From Candidatus Falkowiibacteriota bacterium (GTDB lineage: Bacteria > Patescibacteriota > Patescibacteriia > JACRDY01), in the NCBI GenBank assembly GCA_016218485.1, contig JACRDY010000045.1, positions 1 through 11,673 of the forward strand: a DNA stretch of 11,673 bases. Direction: 5' to 3'. Made by a program: the position numbers and the translations under genes. Below, piece by piece: positions 5,551-11,673 of the stretch (the first letter of the stretch is position 1; each line of letters opens with the position of its first letter). The notes under the pieces were generated by a model. The model was not told the DNA's origin, did no database searches, and was given only the letters and a program-made list of their open reading frames with translations.

Positions 5551-6958
5551 AGAAATAATTACTGTTGGCAAAAAATTTGTGCCAGTACCAGTCCAAAGCC
5601 AAAAACAAGAAAAATACAATCGTCAGGTCAGCTGAAATATAGAAATAGTTTAAGAGCCCGAGCAACGTCAGGACTAAGGTCCAGCGCAGCGGCCAATCTC
5701 GCGCCAGGAGCAAAAGCACGATCGGCAAAACTAGGTACCAGCTCTGGAGGTAAACGGTCAGCACGGTGATAAAGAGCGTCATCACCAGACACCAGGCCTT
5801 GATTAAATCATCAAAACTCCGCGGGCGGAACATGAGCCAGAGCGCCCCGTAGAGACCGATGAACATGGCGCGGTTGACCAGCTGCATAAAGTACAGCTCG
5901 GGCAGATCCTGAACCGCCGGCCAGAGTCGGTAAACTCCTTTGGCCAAAATGCCCATGAGCGACATGCCTTTGTAATTGTAGACGGAGGTGTTAAACAACC
6001 ACAGGCCTTTAAAGGTGCCGAGGCCGCCCCAGAACGGCGCGAATAGCAGAGCAGTCAAGGCGACTGAAACCGCCACTGACCAGAGCAGCGAGCGACGCGC
6101 CGGCGCGCTCTTGGCTGACTGCTGCCATAGGTAATAGAGGAGAAACGGCAGAAACAACAAAGTGATATACTTAACGAATACGGAAAGTGTGAACAGCGGC
6201 AGTACCCAAAAATACTTTTTCCGCGCTGCCGCGTACAGCGCCGCCAAAAGAAAAAATATCATCACAATATCATTGTGTCCGTTGTTGACGATTTCCAAGA
6301 GCACCAGCGGCGACCACAGCAACAGCGCGGTGCCAATATTTGCCCGGCTCGGATTAGTCAGACACAAAATCTTGTACAGCAGCCAGGCTGAAGCGCCCAG
6401 AAATACCGCCGCCATTAGTTTGAAACTAATCATGGCGGGCAGCACGCCGGACAGCCCCCAGCCGGTGAAGGGCAGGGTCAGAAGTAACCAGGCCGGCCCA
6501 TAAGCCAGTGGATTGGGCAGCCAACTGCGAATAACATAACCAGAAGAAGCCAGAATATCATGGCTGTAGGTGACGAGCGGCGCTAGGTATGGATTGTCGC
6601 CATAGACTAAAACGGCTTTGGGATAAAAAATATAGAGGAAGAGATCAGCCGACAAGAGCGGCCAGGCCGCCAAAAGAATAACAGTAAAAATCCCGGCGAG
6701 AATGACAATAAGGCGTAGGGTACGTAATTGCTTGAACAAACCATAGGCGGCAGAGTACAAAATAAACACTACCACCATCCACGCCAGCAGTACTCGGTTC
6801 GACAGACCAAAATCTGGCGGCAGGCTGTCGTCGCCCCAAGATAGAAACACAAACCGCAGCAGGGCGTACAGCCCGTACAGTCCGATAAAGACTGCTCCGG
6901 CCAGCAAAATCTGCCAGTGTTCAGGCAATAGAGCGCCCCATAGACTACGTCGTTTCAT
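5540..6958 (-). CDS. MptB-like polyprenol-phosphate-mannose-dependent mannosyltransferase (GT-C fold)
   Basis: A 472-residue protein with about 12 hydrophobic segments. It shares the pattern of the MptA/MptB and related GT87 families: an Asp after an early helix and a DNPY element (LLSADLFLYIFYPKAVLVYGDNPYLAPL, about 102-127), NPLAYGPAWLLL (149-160), SPLVLLEIVNNGHNDIVM (216-233) with the hallmark G-HND, and FVKYITLLFLPFLL (261-274). Relatives add mannose from polyprenol-phosphate-mannose on the outer face of the membrane; donor and acceptor here are not proven. The ATG at 6958 lies four bases after the stop of the upstream gene. An earlier in-frame start at 7003 would overlap that gene by 41 bases and add a non-membrane extension, so 6958 is preferred. 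The 3' end overlaps the next gene by 11 bases, indicating one operon. Confidence 0.8.
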   Translation of the reverse strand: MKRRSLWGALLPEHWQILLAGAVFIGLYGLYALLRFVFLSWGDDSLPPDFGLSNRVLLAWMVVVFILYSAAYGLFKQLRTLRLIVILAGIFTVILLAAWPLLSADLFLYIFYPKAVLVYGDNPYLAPLVTYSHDILASSGYVIRSWLPNPLAYGPAWLLLTLPFTGWGLSGVLPAMISFKLMAAVFLGASAWLLYKILCLTNPSRANIGTALLLWSPLVLLEIVNNGHNDIVMIFFLLAALYAAARKKYFWVLPLFTLSVFVKYITLLFLPFLLYYLWQQSAKSAPARRSLLWSVAVSVALTALLFAPFWGGLGTFKGLWLFNTSVYNYKGMSLMGILAKGVYRLWPAVQDLPELYFMQLVNRAMFIGLYGALWLMFRPRSFDDLIKAWCLVMTLFITVLTVYLQSWYLVLPIVLLLLARDWPLRWTLVLTLLGLLNYFYISADLTIVFFLFLALDWYWHKFFANSNYFYGK

Positions 6959-6962
6959 ACAA

Positions 6963-8603
6963 CTATTGTGCCTTAAGAATCCTAAAAACTTTTGCCTCGT
7001 CATCGCTGTAGACCGGATAAATATCGGCCGCGGCGCCCAAGTTCGTCAAGAATTTGTCGTGTCCGCGTATTTCCACAAAAATATACTCGGCGCCAAAATC
7101 GCGGCTGATTTTCCCGGCCAAGTCAGTCTGGTCGTTCCCCAACGTAATATCGGCATACTCTTGGTAGCGCGCGGGACTGGCTAGATACAGGAACGTCGGG
7201 TCCAGCCCAGCGATGTAGACATTACTGCTGTTATGATACAACAATTGCGGGAATTCATCCCAGTCGCTGTGAAAAATAATTTGCCCGGCCGGCACGTTAG
7301 CAGCCAGCCACTGACTGGACGCGGCCAGTCGCCCGAATGAACTGCCCCCATACCGGTAGTCGCGCCACAAGCGCGCCAGGTCATAGCTGGCGAGCGCGGT
7401 CAGCGCCATCAGCCAGAACACTAAAAGCAATGTCACCAGTATGGTCTGACGGTTATAGTATGAAACGAATATCCGCCAATACTCACGACAGGCTCGTGCG
7501 CCCAAATACGGACCCAGTGACCACGCGCTAAAAAGTATAGCCGCGGGAATGTAGTATTCAACATACCGCTGGGACTTGAGGGTAATGGCGCCAAAAAAAA
7601 TCGTCAGCAGTAATCCGGTCCAGGTGAGACGACTCTGCCGCCGAATAGTGAAGACAAACACGGTCAGCGCTACAATCAGCAGCATGGACAGCGGCGCGGT
7701 ATCCAGCAGCAACCGCTGCAGGCCATAGCCATACCATTCACTGCCCACCCGCACCACCTCCTGATAATTCACAATGCCAATCTGCACCAGCTGCTGCCAG
7801 TAAAACAGGAGGTTACGGGGAAAGTACGGATTAACAACCAGGCCAAAACTTAATCCGACAATACATGAACCGACAAGTTTGACACTGTCAGGACTCAATA
7901 AAACTTTTATAAACACGAGAACACGAGAACATAAAAACAAAAATATGTTTTCCTGTTCTCGTGTTTTTATGTTTTTATGTTTTTGAACCAACTCGCTCAA
8001 ACCAGAACCTAAAAGATAAAAAAACAGAACGACGAGAATCACCGCCCAGCCGCCATAGAGGTAGACGTAAGCCGCAGAGAATACCGCCAGCCACCAATAC
8101 CGCCGCTGCGTGACGAAAAAAATGCCGAGCAGCAAAAACGTCAATGACAGCGCTGGCGCCTTGGCCAGATTCAGCCGGAATAACAGCGGCTGGCAGAAGA
8201 GGAGAAATGCGGCAAACAGCAGCGGCACCAGCGGCTGCGCCTGACGCACAGTCGCGCGGATGAGCCAGGCCAGGCCCACGACAAAGATACCGGCAAACAA
8301 CGCGGCGGCAAATTTTAGACCCGCCAGCGGCCCGAACAGCCAGACAAACGGGATTAAGAGGATATGGTACAAGAAATGCTGATCAATATAGTTTTGATTC
8401 AATGTGGTCAGCGGCAGCCAGGGGAAATCTACAACTGGCCCATCTGCCATAATTAACTGTACCATCTTAGCGTGGTAGAACGAATCCGGATCCAGAAACC
8501 GCGGTGCGGACTGGAGTGAAATAAAAAAGGAAAAAACGAGTAAAAACAAAATGAGCGACCAGAGGCGCTGTTGCTCTAAGAAAAAAGGTTTGATGGGTCG
8601 CAT
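6963..8603 (-). CDS. Large membrane protein with STT3-like first loop, putative GT-C glycosyltransferase
   Basis: A 546-residue protein. After the first helix (about 13-31) comes FLDPDSFYHAKMVQLI (36-51), closely resembling the DxD-containing first loop of STT3/PglB oligosaccharyltransferases and other GT-C enzymes. NYIDQHFLYHILLIPF (71-86) adds further Asp and His residues. About ten hydrophobic segments follow, then a soluble C-terminal part of roughly 130 residues with SDWDEFPQLLYHNSSNVYIAGLDPTFLYL (about 444-472). The WWDYG motif of true oligosaccharyltransferases is absent, so N-glycosylation cannot be claimed. Residues about 208-231 (HKNIKTREQENIFLFLCSRVL) are encoded by a palindromic repeat inserted in frame. 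The ATG at 8603 has no Shine-Dalgarno, and I see no convincing promoter. It is the first gene of the three-gene membrane cluster. Confidence 0.78.
   Translation of the reverse strand: MRPIKPFFLEQQRLWSLILFLLVFSFFISLQSAPRFLDPDSFYHAKMVQLIMADGPVVDFPWLPLTTLNQNYIDQHFLYHILLIPFVWLFGPLAGLKFAAALFAGIFVVGLAWLIRATVRQAQPLVPLLFAAFLLFCQPLLFRLNLAKAPALSLTFLLLGIFFVTQRRYWWLAVFSAAYVYLYGGWAVILVVLFFYLLGSGLSELVQKHKNIKTREQENIFLFLCSRVLVFIKVLLSPDSVKLVGSCIVGLSFGLVVNPYFPRNLLFYWQQLVQIGIVNYQEVVRVGSEWYGYGLQRLLLDTAPLSMLLIVALTVFVFTIRRQSRLTWTGLLLTIFFGAITLKSQRYVEYYIPAAILFSAWSLGPYLGARACREYWRIFVSYYNRQTILVTLLLVFWLMALTALASYDLARLWRDYRYGGSSFGRLAASSQWLAANVPAGQIIFHSDWDEFPQLLYHNSSNVYIAGLDPTFLYLASPARYQEYADITLGNDQTDLAGKISRDFGAEYIFVEIRGHDKFLTNLGAAADIYPVYSDDEAKVFRILKAQ
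7911..7981. repeat. Palindromic repeat inserted in frame within a membrane-protein gene
   Basis: AAACACGAGAACA (7911-7923) is a perfect 13-bp reverse complement of TGTTCTCGTGTTT (7954-7966). ACACGAGAACA is repeated in tandem (again at 7921-7931) and can pair with the same arm. AACATAAAAAC (7928-7938) matches GTTTTTATGTT at 7963-7973 and again at 7971-7981. It is much richer in A+T than the surrounding gene and encodes a charged, then hydrophobic stretch between membrane segments. Confidence 0.8.
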
Positions 8604-8648
8604 AAAAGATGCGGTCAGAAATTAGAAATTAAAGACACGGCTCATTCA

Positions 8649-8706
8649 TTAACCTGGGTTTTTCAACCCAAGGCAGATCCGCCTTTGGCGGAAAAACCTA
8701 GGTTAA
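8649..8706. repeat. Composite inverted repeat overlapping the stop codon of the PHP gene
   Basis: The outer arms TTAACCTGGGTTTTTC (8649-8664) and GAAAAACCTAGGTTAA (8691-8706) pair at 15 of 16 positions, the sixteenth being a possible wobble. Nested inside are TGGGTT/AACCCA (8655-8670) and TCCGCC-TTT-GGCGGA (8678-8692). The right arm supplies the TAA stop of the PHP gene (8705-8703). It may also act in transcription termination on the - strand, but no T tract follows the stem. Confidence 0.75.
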
Positions 8707-9596
8707 CCGGCAATTTCCGAATTTCTAATACTGGCATAATTGGTTAGACAAAAACCGGGAATAACCTTGCCTACCCCGTACTGCCCCAGCGGTGTATTTT
8801 TCTCTCGACCGTGAGAATCTGAACCGCCGGTATAATGTAAACCATGCTCCCGGACAAATTGCTCTAAAAATTTAATTTGCTCATCTGAAGTATCATGATG
8901 GTAAACTTCTACCCCGGTTATTCCCATGTCTAATAATTTCTTAAGCTCCGCTTCATCAAGCGGTTTGGTCACTACACTCACGGAAACAAACGGGTGAGCG
9001 ATAATCAAGTCATGCACTATATTTTTAACCCTATCTACCAGCCATTCTACTGTCACCCCGCTTCGTTCAGTAGCACACGGCTTACCCGGCGCTTGATAGG
9101 CATAAAAAACATCCTCGGGAACAAATGGCTTACCGTGGCGCTGTATAAAAATTTCCTGATTGAGAGAATTGGCACAGAGCGCCAAGACAACAGTCAAACC
9201 AATCGGTTGGGTAACTACCGGCAATAAATTTTTATCAACTATAAAACCCTCTGCCCGAAACTGCTGAATCGCCATTGCCATTTCTTTAATTCTCTGAAAA
9301 TCAACCAACTCATGGCGCTCTGCCAATACTGCGGCCATAGCCGAGATATCAAAATCATAGGCCAACAAATGCACCTCATTATTTCCATATTTGGCAGTCA
9401 GTTCGGTAGCGGGAATAACGGTCGCGCCAGCGCCGGCTAAACAATTTTGTAATTCCCAAACGCCCGCGACCGTATCGTGATCGGCCACGGCACAATATAT
9501 CAATAGTTTTTCTTTGATCATTGCCGCCAACTCGGCAATGGATAATTTACCATCTGAATGGGAAGAATGAAAATGGAGATCGTATTGAACGGTCAT
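8703..9596 (-). CDS. PHP-domain metal-dependent phosphoesterase
   Basis: A 297-residue cytoplasmic protein of the polymerase and histidinol phosphatase (PHP) family, TrpH/YciV-like. All metal-binding motifs are visible: DLHFHSSHSDG (residues 6-16; H8, H10, D15), VADHDT (38-42; D39, H40), PATELT (62-67; E65), IAHP (199-202; H201) and GGSDSHG (257-263; D260, H262). Relatives hydrolyse phosphodiester or phosphomonoester bonds, such as 3',5'-nucleoside bisphosphates or short RNA 5' ends; the substrate here is not determined. Between the N-terminal and C-terminal motifs lies a helical insert (about 85-195), usual for this subfamily. A TATAAT box eight bases upstream of the ATG suggests a leaderless transcript. 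By eye the gene is more A+T rich than its neighbours. The stop codon lies in the repeat at 8649-8706. The next gene starts about 100 bases downstream. Confidence 0.9.
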   Translation of the reverse strand: MTVQYDLHFHSSHSDGKLSIAELAAMIKEKLLIYCAVADHDTVAGVWELQNCLAGAGATVIPATELTAKYGNNEVHLLAYDFDISAMAAVLAERHELVDFQRIKEMAMAIQQFRAEGFIVDKNLLPVVTQPIGLTVVLALCANSLNQEIFIQRHGKPFVPEDVFYAYQAPGKPCATERSGVTVEWLVDRVKNIVHDLIIAHPFVSVSVVTKPLDEAELKKLLDMGITGVEVYHHDTSDEQIKFLEQFVREHGLHYTGGSDSHGREKNTPLGQYGVGKVIPGFCLTNYASIRNSEIAG

Positions 9597-9604
9597 AGAT
9601 AAAC

Positions 9605-9610
9605 ATTATA
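9605..9610 (-). promoter_or_regulatory. -10 box of the PHP gene, probably leaderless
   Basis: A consensus TATAAT on the - strand ends eight bases before the ATG at 9596. The implied transcription start is at or beside the start codon. I cannot find a convincing -35 box at 16-18 bases spacing, so the call rests on the -10 match and its position. Confidence 0.5.
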
Positions 9611-9639
9611 CCAAAAAAAACAGCCAACCACCGTAATAA

Positions 9640-9700
9640 ATCCAGCACCTTCCAGAATACCCCGTCAGCTTGCTACGGGATATTCTAGAAGGTGCTGGAT
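9640..9700. repeat. Large palindromic repeat in the PHP / isomerase intergenic region
   Basis: Two 26-base arms, 9640-9665 and 9675-9700, pair at 24 of 26 positions, with an uninterrupted 13-bp outer stem (ATCCAGCACCTTC/GAAGGTGCTGGAT). The loop is CAGCTTGCT. Neither side has a run of T typical of an intrinsic terminator. It lies between the isomerase terminator and the PHP promoter and resembles a dispersed REP- or MITE-like element. Confidence 0.8.
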
Positions 9701-9724
9701 AAAACCAATAACACTGCCGCAACT

Positions 9725-9757
9725 AAAAAGTTCCTCCCAAGCATGGATGGAGGAACT
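9725..9757 (-). terminator. Rho-independent terminator of the isomerase gene
   Basis: On the - strand AGTTCCTCC (9757-9749) pairs perfectly with GGAGGAACT (9737-9729), followed directly by TTTT (9728-9725). The hairpin begins about 20 bases after the isomerase stop codon. Confidence 0.85.
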
Positions 9758-9777
9758 CTTTAGACCCTATTGGTCAG

Positions 9778-10848
9778 CTATTTAACTAGCTCGGCCTTAA
9801 AATAGTCAACCCAGGGAATCGGGCTCGGGTCCACCCGATTCAACATCGCCAGATAAAAATTGACGTAGCCGCCAAAGACCAGCATTTCAAAAGACTGTTC
9901 CAACTTAGTCTTACTGTGCAGCTTGTAGTCCAGAATGTCAAGCCCGTTTTTATCCACCACGCGCTTGGTGATCGCCATCCGCTTCTGGTTGGCCGGATAG
10001 TACTGGTCCGAGTCAATGAACAGCCAGCGTAAGCTGCGGTTGCCTTTGCGGGGATACCGCAGACCCTCCATCAGGTGATGGTTCATCTCCGAGACTACGA
10101 AATAATTGGCAAAGTTTTTAGCGTTCTCATTAATCTGGTTTCGCAACGCGTGCGCGTTACCGGCCAAAAAATCCGCCACCACAATCACCGGCATCCGGCC
10201 AGCCAATTGAGCGGCGATCTGCTTGGCTGGATTCGTGCGCTGCGGCGCATTCAGGCCAAATCGGCTATTCAGCCGCTTCAGTGTTTTTATCAACGGCTGG
10301 ACTTCCCGGTCAGTCAGCTGCAAAACGCCGCACTGCTGCAAGAGGCCGAGCTGGCCGAAAACCGAGTAGCCGATACCCATCCGCGGCTGACCACAAGGGT
10401 TGTGTTTTTCCTGGATTAAGTAGCCGGGAAACTTGCCCGCGCGGATCAGCTGACCGATCTTGCCACCTTTGGCAATCCCGAGTACCTTGGCGCCACGGCG
10501 CAGTGCCGGAATGACGGTACCCAGTGGTTCCTCGGTGTTCCCCGAATAGCTGGAGACAATATACAACGTGTCCGCGTTCACACTGCCGGGCAGGGTGTAG
10601 CTATTGATCACCTGCAGGGGTAATTTCAATTTCTCCCAAAATAAAAACTGGATGATTTCTCCACCCAGCGCCGAGCCGCCCATGCCATTAATCACAATAT
10701 TCTTGACCGTTGCATAGCTCGCGGGCATACTAACCGCGCTCGCCGCCTGCCACGCATCAGAACACTGCATCCCTAGCCGCTCAATCGAGCCGAGCACATT
10801 GGCGCGATCCAATTTTTTTATTTTTGTTTTGTTATCTAAGAAAGGCAT
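9778..10848 (-). CDS. Bifunctional phosphoglucose/phosphomannose isomerase (SIS fold)
   Basis: A 356-residue cytoplasmic enzyme, the usual length for the PGI/PMI family, which interconverts fructose-6-phosphate with glucose-6-phosphate and mannose-6-phosphate. It has two SIS sugar-phosphate-binding domains. Visible motifs are GMGGSALGGE (55-64) and SSYSGNTEE (99-107) for phosphate binding, PRMGIGYSVFG (155-165), NQINENAKN (237-245), EMNHHLMEGL (254-263), and the C-terminal DPSPIPWVDYFKAEL (340-354). The NH[NH] motif near residue 256 carries the family's catalytic His; the usual NHN reads NHH here. The gene has its own promoter (10882-10910) and terminator (9725-9757), so it is probably monocistronic. 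It could feed mannose-6-phosphate to the polyprenol-phosphate sugars used by the GT-C proteins encoded downstream (inference). Confidence 0.92.
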   Translation of the reverse strand: MPFLDNKTKIKKLDRANVLGSIERLGMQCSDAWQAASAVSMPASYATVKNIVINGMGGSALGGEIIQFLFWEKLKLPLQVINSYTLPGSVNADTLYIVSSYSGNTEEPLGTVIPALRRGAKVLGIAKGGKIGQLIRAGKFPGYLIQEKHNPCGQPRMGIGYSVFGQLGLLQQCGVLQLTDREVQPLIKTLKRLNSRFGLNAPQRTNPAKQIAAQLAGRMPVIVVADFLAGNAHALRNQINENAKNFANYFVVSEMNHHLMEGLRYPRKGNRSLRWLFIDSDQYYPANQKRMAITKRVVDKNGLDILDYKLHSKTKLEQSFEMLVFGGYVNFYLAMLNRVDPSPIPWVDYFKAELVK

Positions 10849-10881
10849 ATCGCCACCGACTAGTATTTTTCGTATTTAGGT

Positions 10882-10910
10882 AGTGTAGAGGATAGAAATA
10901 ATTTTGGCAA
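10882..10910 (-). promoter_or_regulatory. Predicted sigma70-type promoter of the PGI/PMI gene
   Basis: On the - strand TTGCCA (10910-10905) is followed after exactly 17 bases by TACACT (10887-10882). Transcription would begin near 10875, leaving a leader of roughly 27 bases. A weak GGTGG lies four bases before the ATG at 10848 and is the only Shine-Dalgarno-like motif I see in the window. Confidence 0.65.
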
Positions 10911-10916
10911 GAGGGT

Positions 10917-10958
10917 GAAAAAGGACTGGCCTCCGGCACTTATGAGCGCCGGAGGCCA
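10917..10958 (-). terminator. Rho-independent terminator of the M29 aminopeptidase gene
   Basis: On the - strand the stem TGGCCTCCGGC (10958-10948) pairs perfectly with GCCGGAGGCCA (10937-10927): 11 bp with a 10-base loop. A TTTTT run (10922-10918) begins five bases after the stem. It sits about 30 bases after the aminopeptidase stop and just before the isomerase promoter. Confidence 0.8.
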
Positions 10959-10986
10959 CACTGAAATATCTGTGCTGAAAACCGCG

Positions 10987-11673
10987 CTAGGCCGCCGGAT
11001 TGAGCGCGAGCAGATCGGGATGCACGAACCGGCCGTCTATCATGATCGGCACGTCGTCGAAACTGATCTGGCCGCCGCCCCACTCCGACCGCAAGATACG
11101 GACGAGATCCCAGTGAACCGCCGAGTGCGCGTTGCCGTTGGGCGCCTCGTCGTAGCACTGGCCGGGGGTGAAATGGAACGACCCGAAGATCTTCTCATCG
11201 AACAGGATGTTACGAGCCGGACGCTTCACCCCTCGGTTCGTACCGATGGCAAATTCGCCCACGTACCGCGCACCCTCATCGGTGTCGAAGATGCGATTGA
11301 TGGCCGCGTCACCCTGAGCGCAGTGCGCCTCCATGATCTTACCATCGCGGAAGACCAGGCTCACGTCACTCCAGTCCTGCCCCTGGTAGGAAGTGGGGCA
11401 GTTGTACGCCACCGTGCCGTTGACGCTGTCTTTGACTGGCGCGGTAAAGACCTCGCCGTCAGGAATGTTGTGCTCACCGTAGCAACTGACCGCCGGGATC
11501 CCCTTGATGGAAAATTTCAAATCCGTACCCGGCGACCAAGTTAGACATTGAGAGTTTTCGGAAGAAGGTACGCGCTCGCTTCGCTCGCGCGCTGGGGGGA
11601 TTTTATTCTGATTTTCCGCCACAATCCGCCATTCACCCGACCAATCCCAGCCGACTTGTTTGGCAAGCAGGCG
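10987..11673 (-). CDS. M29-family metallo-aminopeptidase, C-terminal part (5' end outside window)
   Basis: The frame is open to the right edge of the window, so the N-terminal part is missing. The visible part matches the catalytic C-terminal domain of the AmpS/aminopeptidase T family, cytoplasmic enzymes that remove N-terminal amino acids with a two-metal centre. The expected ligand motifs are present in order: PDGEVFTAPVKDSVNG (Glu), DTDEGARYVGEFAIGTN (Glu), FGSFHFTPGQ (His) and SAVHWDLV (His and Asp). NILFDEKI and the C-terminal DGRFVHPDLLALNP are also family-like. Directly before the conserved SPGTDLKFSIKG lies an unusual stretch (about 11536-11622) with PPARERSERVPSSENS. It does not resemble the short link expected in relatives and contains a repetitive GCGAGCGAAGCGAGC-type DNA sequence. 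The gene ends with TAG and a strong terminator. Confidence 0.9.
   Translation of the reverse strand, partial: RLLAKQVGWDWSGEWRIVAENQNKIPPARERSERVPSSENSQCLTWSPGTDLKFSIKGIPAVSCYGEHNIPDGEVFTAPVKDSVNGTVAYNCPTSYQGQDWSDVSLVFRDGKIMEAHCAQGDAAINRIFDTDEGARYVGEFAIGTNRGVKRPARNILFDEKIFGSFHFTPGQCYDEAPNGNAHSAVHWDLVRILRSEWGGGQISFDDVPIMIDGRFVHPDLLALNPAA

Noticed and set aside
5551..5619. Longer N-terminus for the membrane protein ending at 3946 (ATG at 5619)
   Set aside because: It would overlap the upstream gene by 80 bases and add a segment encoded out of frame over that gene's hydrophobic end. The ATG at 5550 overlaps by only 11 bases and is the better coupled start.
6959..7003. Longer N-terminus for the MptB-like protein (start at 7003)
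   Set aside because: It would overlap the upstream gene by 41 bases; the ATG at 6958 is four bases after its stop and is followed by a normal N-terminus and first helix.
10915..11544. Long + strand open frame opposite the M29 aminopeptidase
   Set aside because: The - strand frame has clear conserved metal-binding motifs; the + strand frame is a shadow produced by high G+C codon use and runs through the terminator hairpin.

Overview
The window looks like a chromosomal segment of an uncultured Patescibacteria (Candidate Phyla Radiation) bacterium. This is an inference from gene content: a recombinase tail of the type common in that group, a small stand-alone DUF559 protein, a PGI/PMI-type isomerase, an M29 aminopeptidase, and a run of large GT-C-like membrane proteins with weak sequence signatures. 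Start codons generally lack a Shine-Dalgarno motif, and at least two genes have a -10 box only 6-8 bases upstream of the ATG, which points to leaderless transcripts. Intergenic DNA is crowded with palindromic repeats, some of which lie inside genes.

Left part (1-1935): the 3' end of a serine recombinase gene runs antisense through a complete tRNA-Leu(UAA) gene, as expected at the edge of an element integrated at a tRNA. A SpoU/TrmH-family RNA methyltransferase follows on the + strand, then a convergent DUF559 nuclease-like gene. Next come a nested inverted-repeat element and a tRNA-Gly(GCC) gene. The tRNA-Gly is flanked by two degenerate tRNA-Gly-like copies whose arms have been replaced or interrupted by palindromes. 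A terminator closes that transcript on the - strand.

Middle part (1936-8603): a DUF2079 membrane protein on the + strand faces three - strand genes for polytopic membrane proteins (starts at 8603, 6958 and 5550). The three are tightly packed: a 4-base gap, then an 11-base overlap. The middle one resembles MptB-type polyprenol-phosphate-mannose-dependent mannosyltransferases, and the other two look like GT-C-fold proteins with unknown acceptors. The region probably makes or decorates a cell-surface glycan.

Right part (8604-11673): all genes are on the - strand. They are a PHP-family phosphoesterase, a bifunctional phosphoglucose/phosphomannose isomerase with a good promoter and terminator, and the C-terminal part of an M29 metallo-aminopeptidase with its own terminator. 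The isomerase could supply mannose-6-phosphate for the polyprenol-phosphate sugars used by GT-C enzymes, which would link it functionally to the middle cluster (inference).

I see no clear new defence or biosynthetic system. The most unusual content is the repeat biology: decayed tRNA-Gly copies built around palindromes, two different 7-bp tandem repeats inside one membrane-protein gene, and the recombinase/tRNA overlap.
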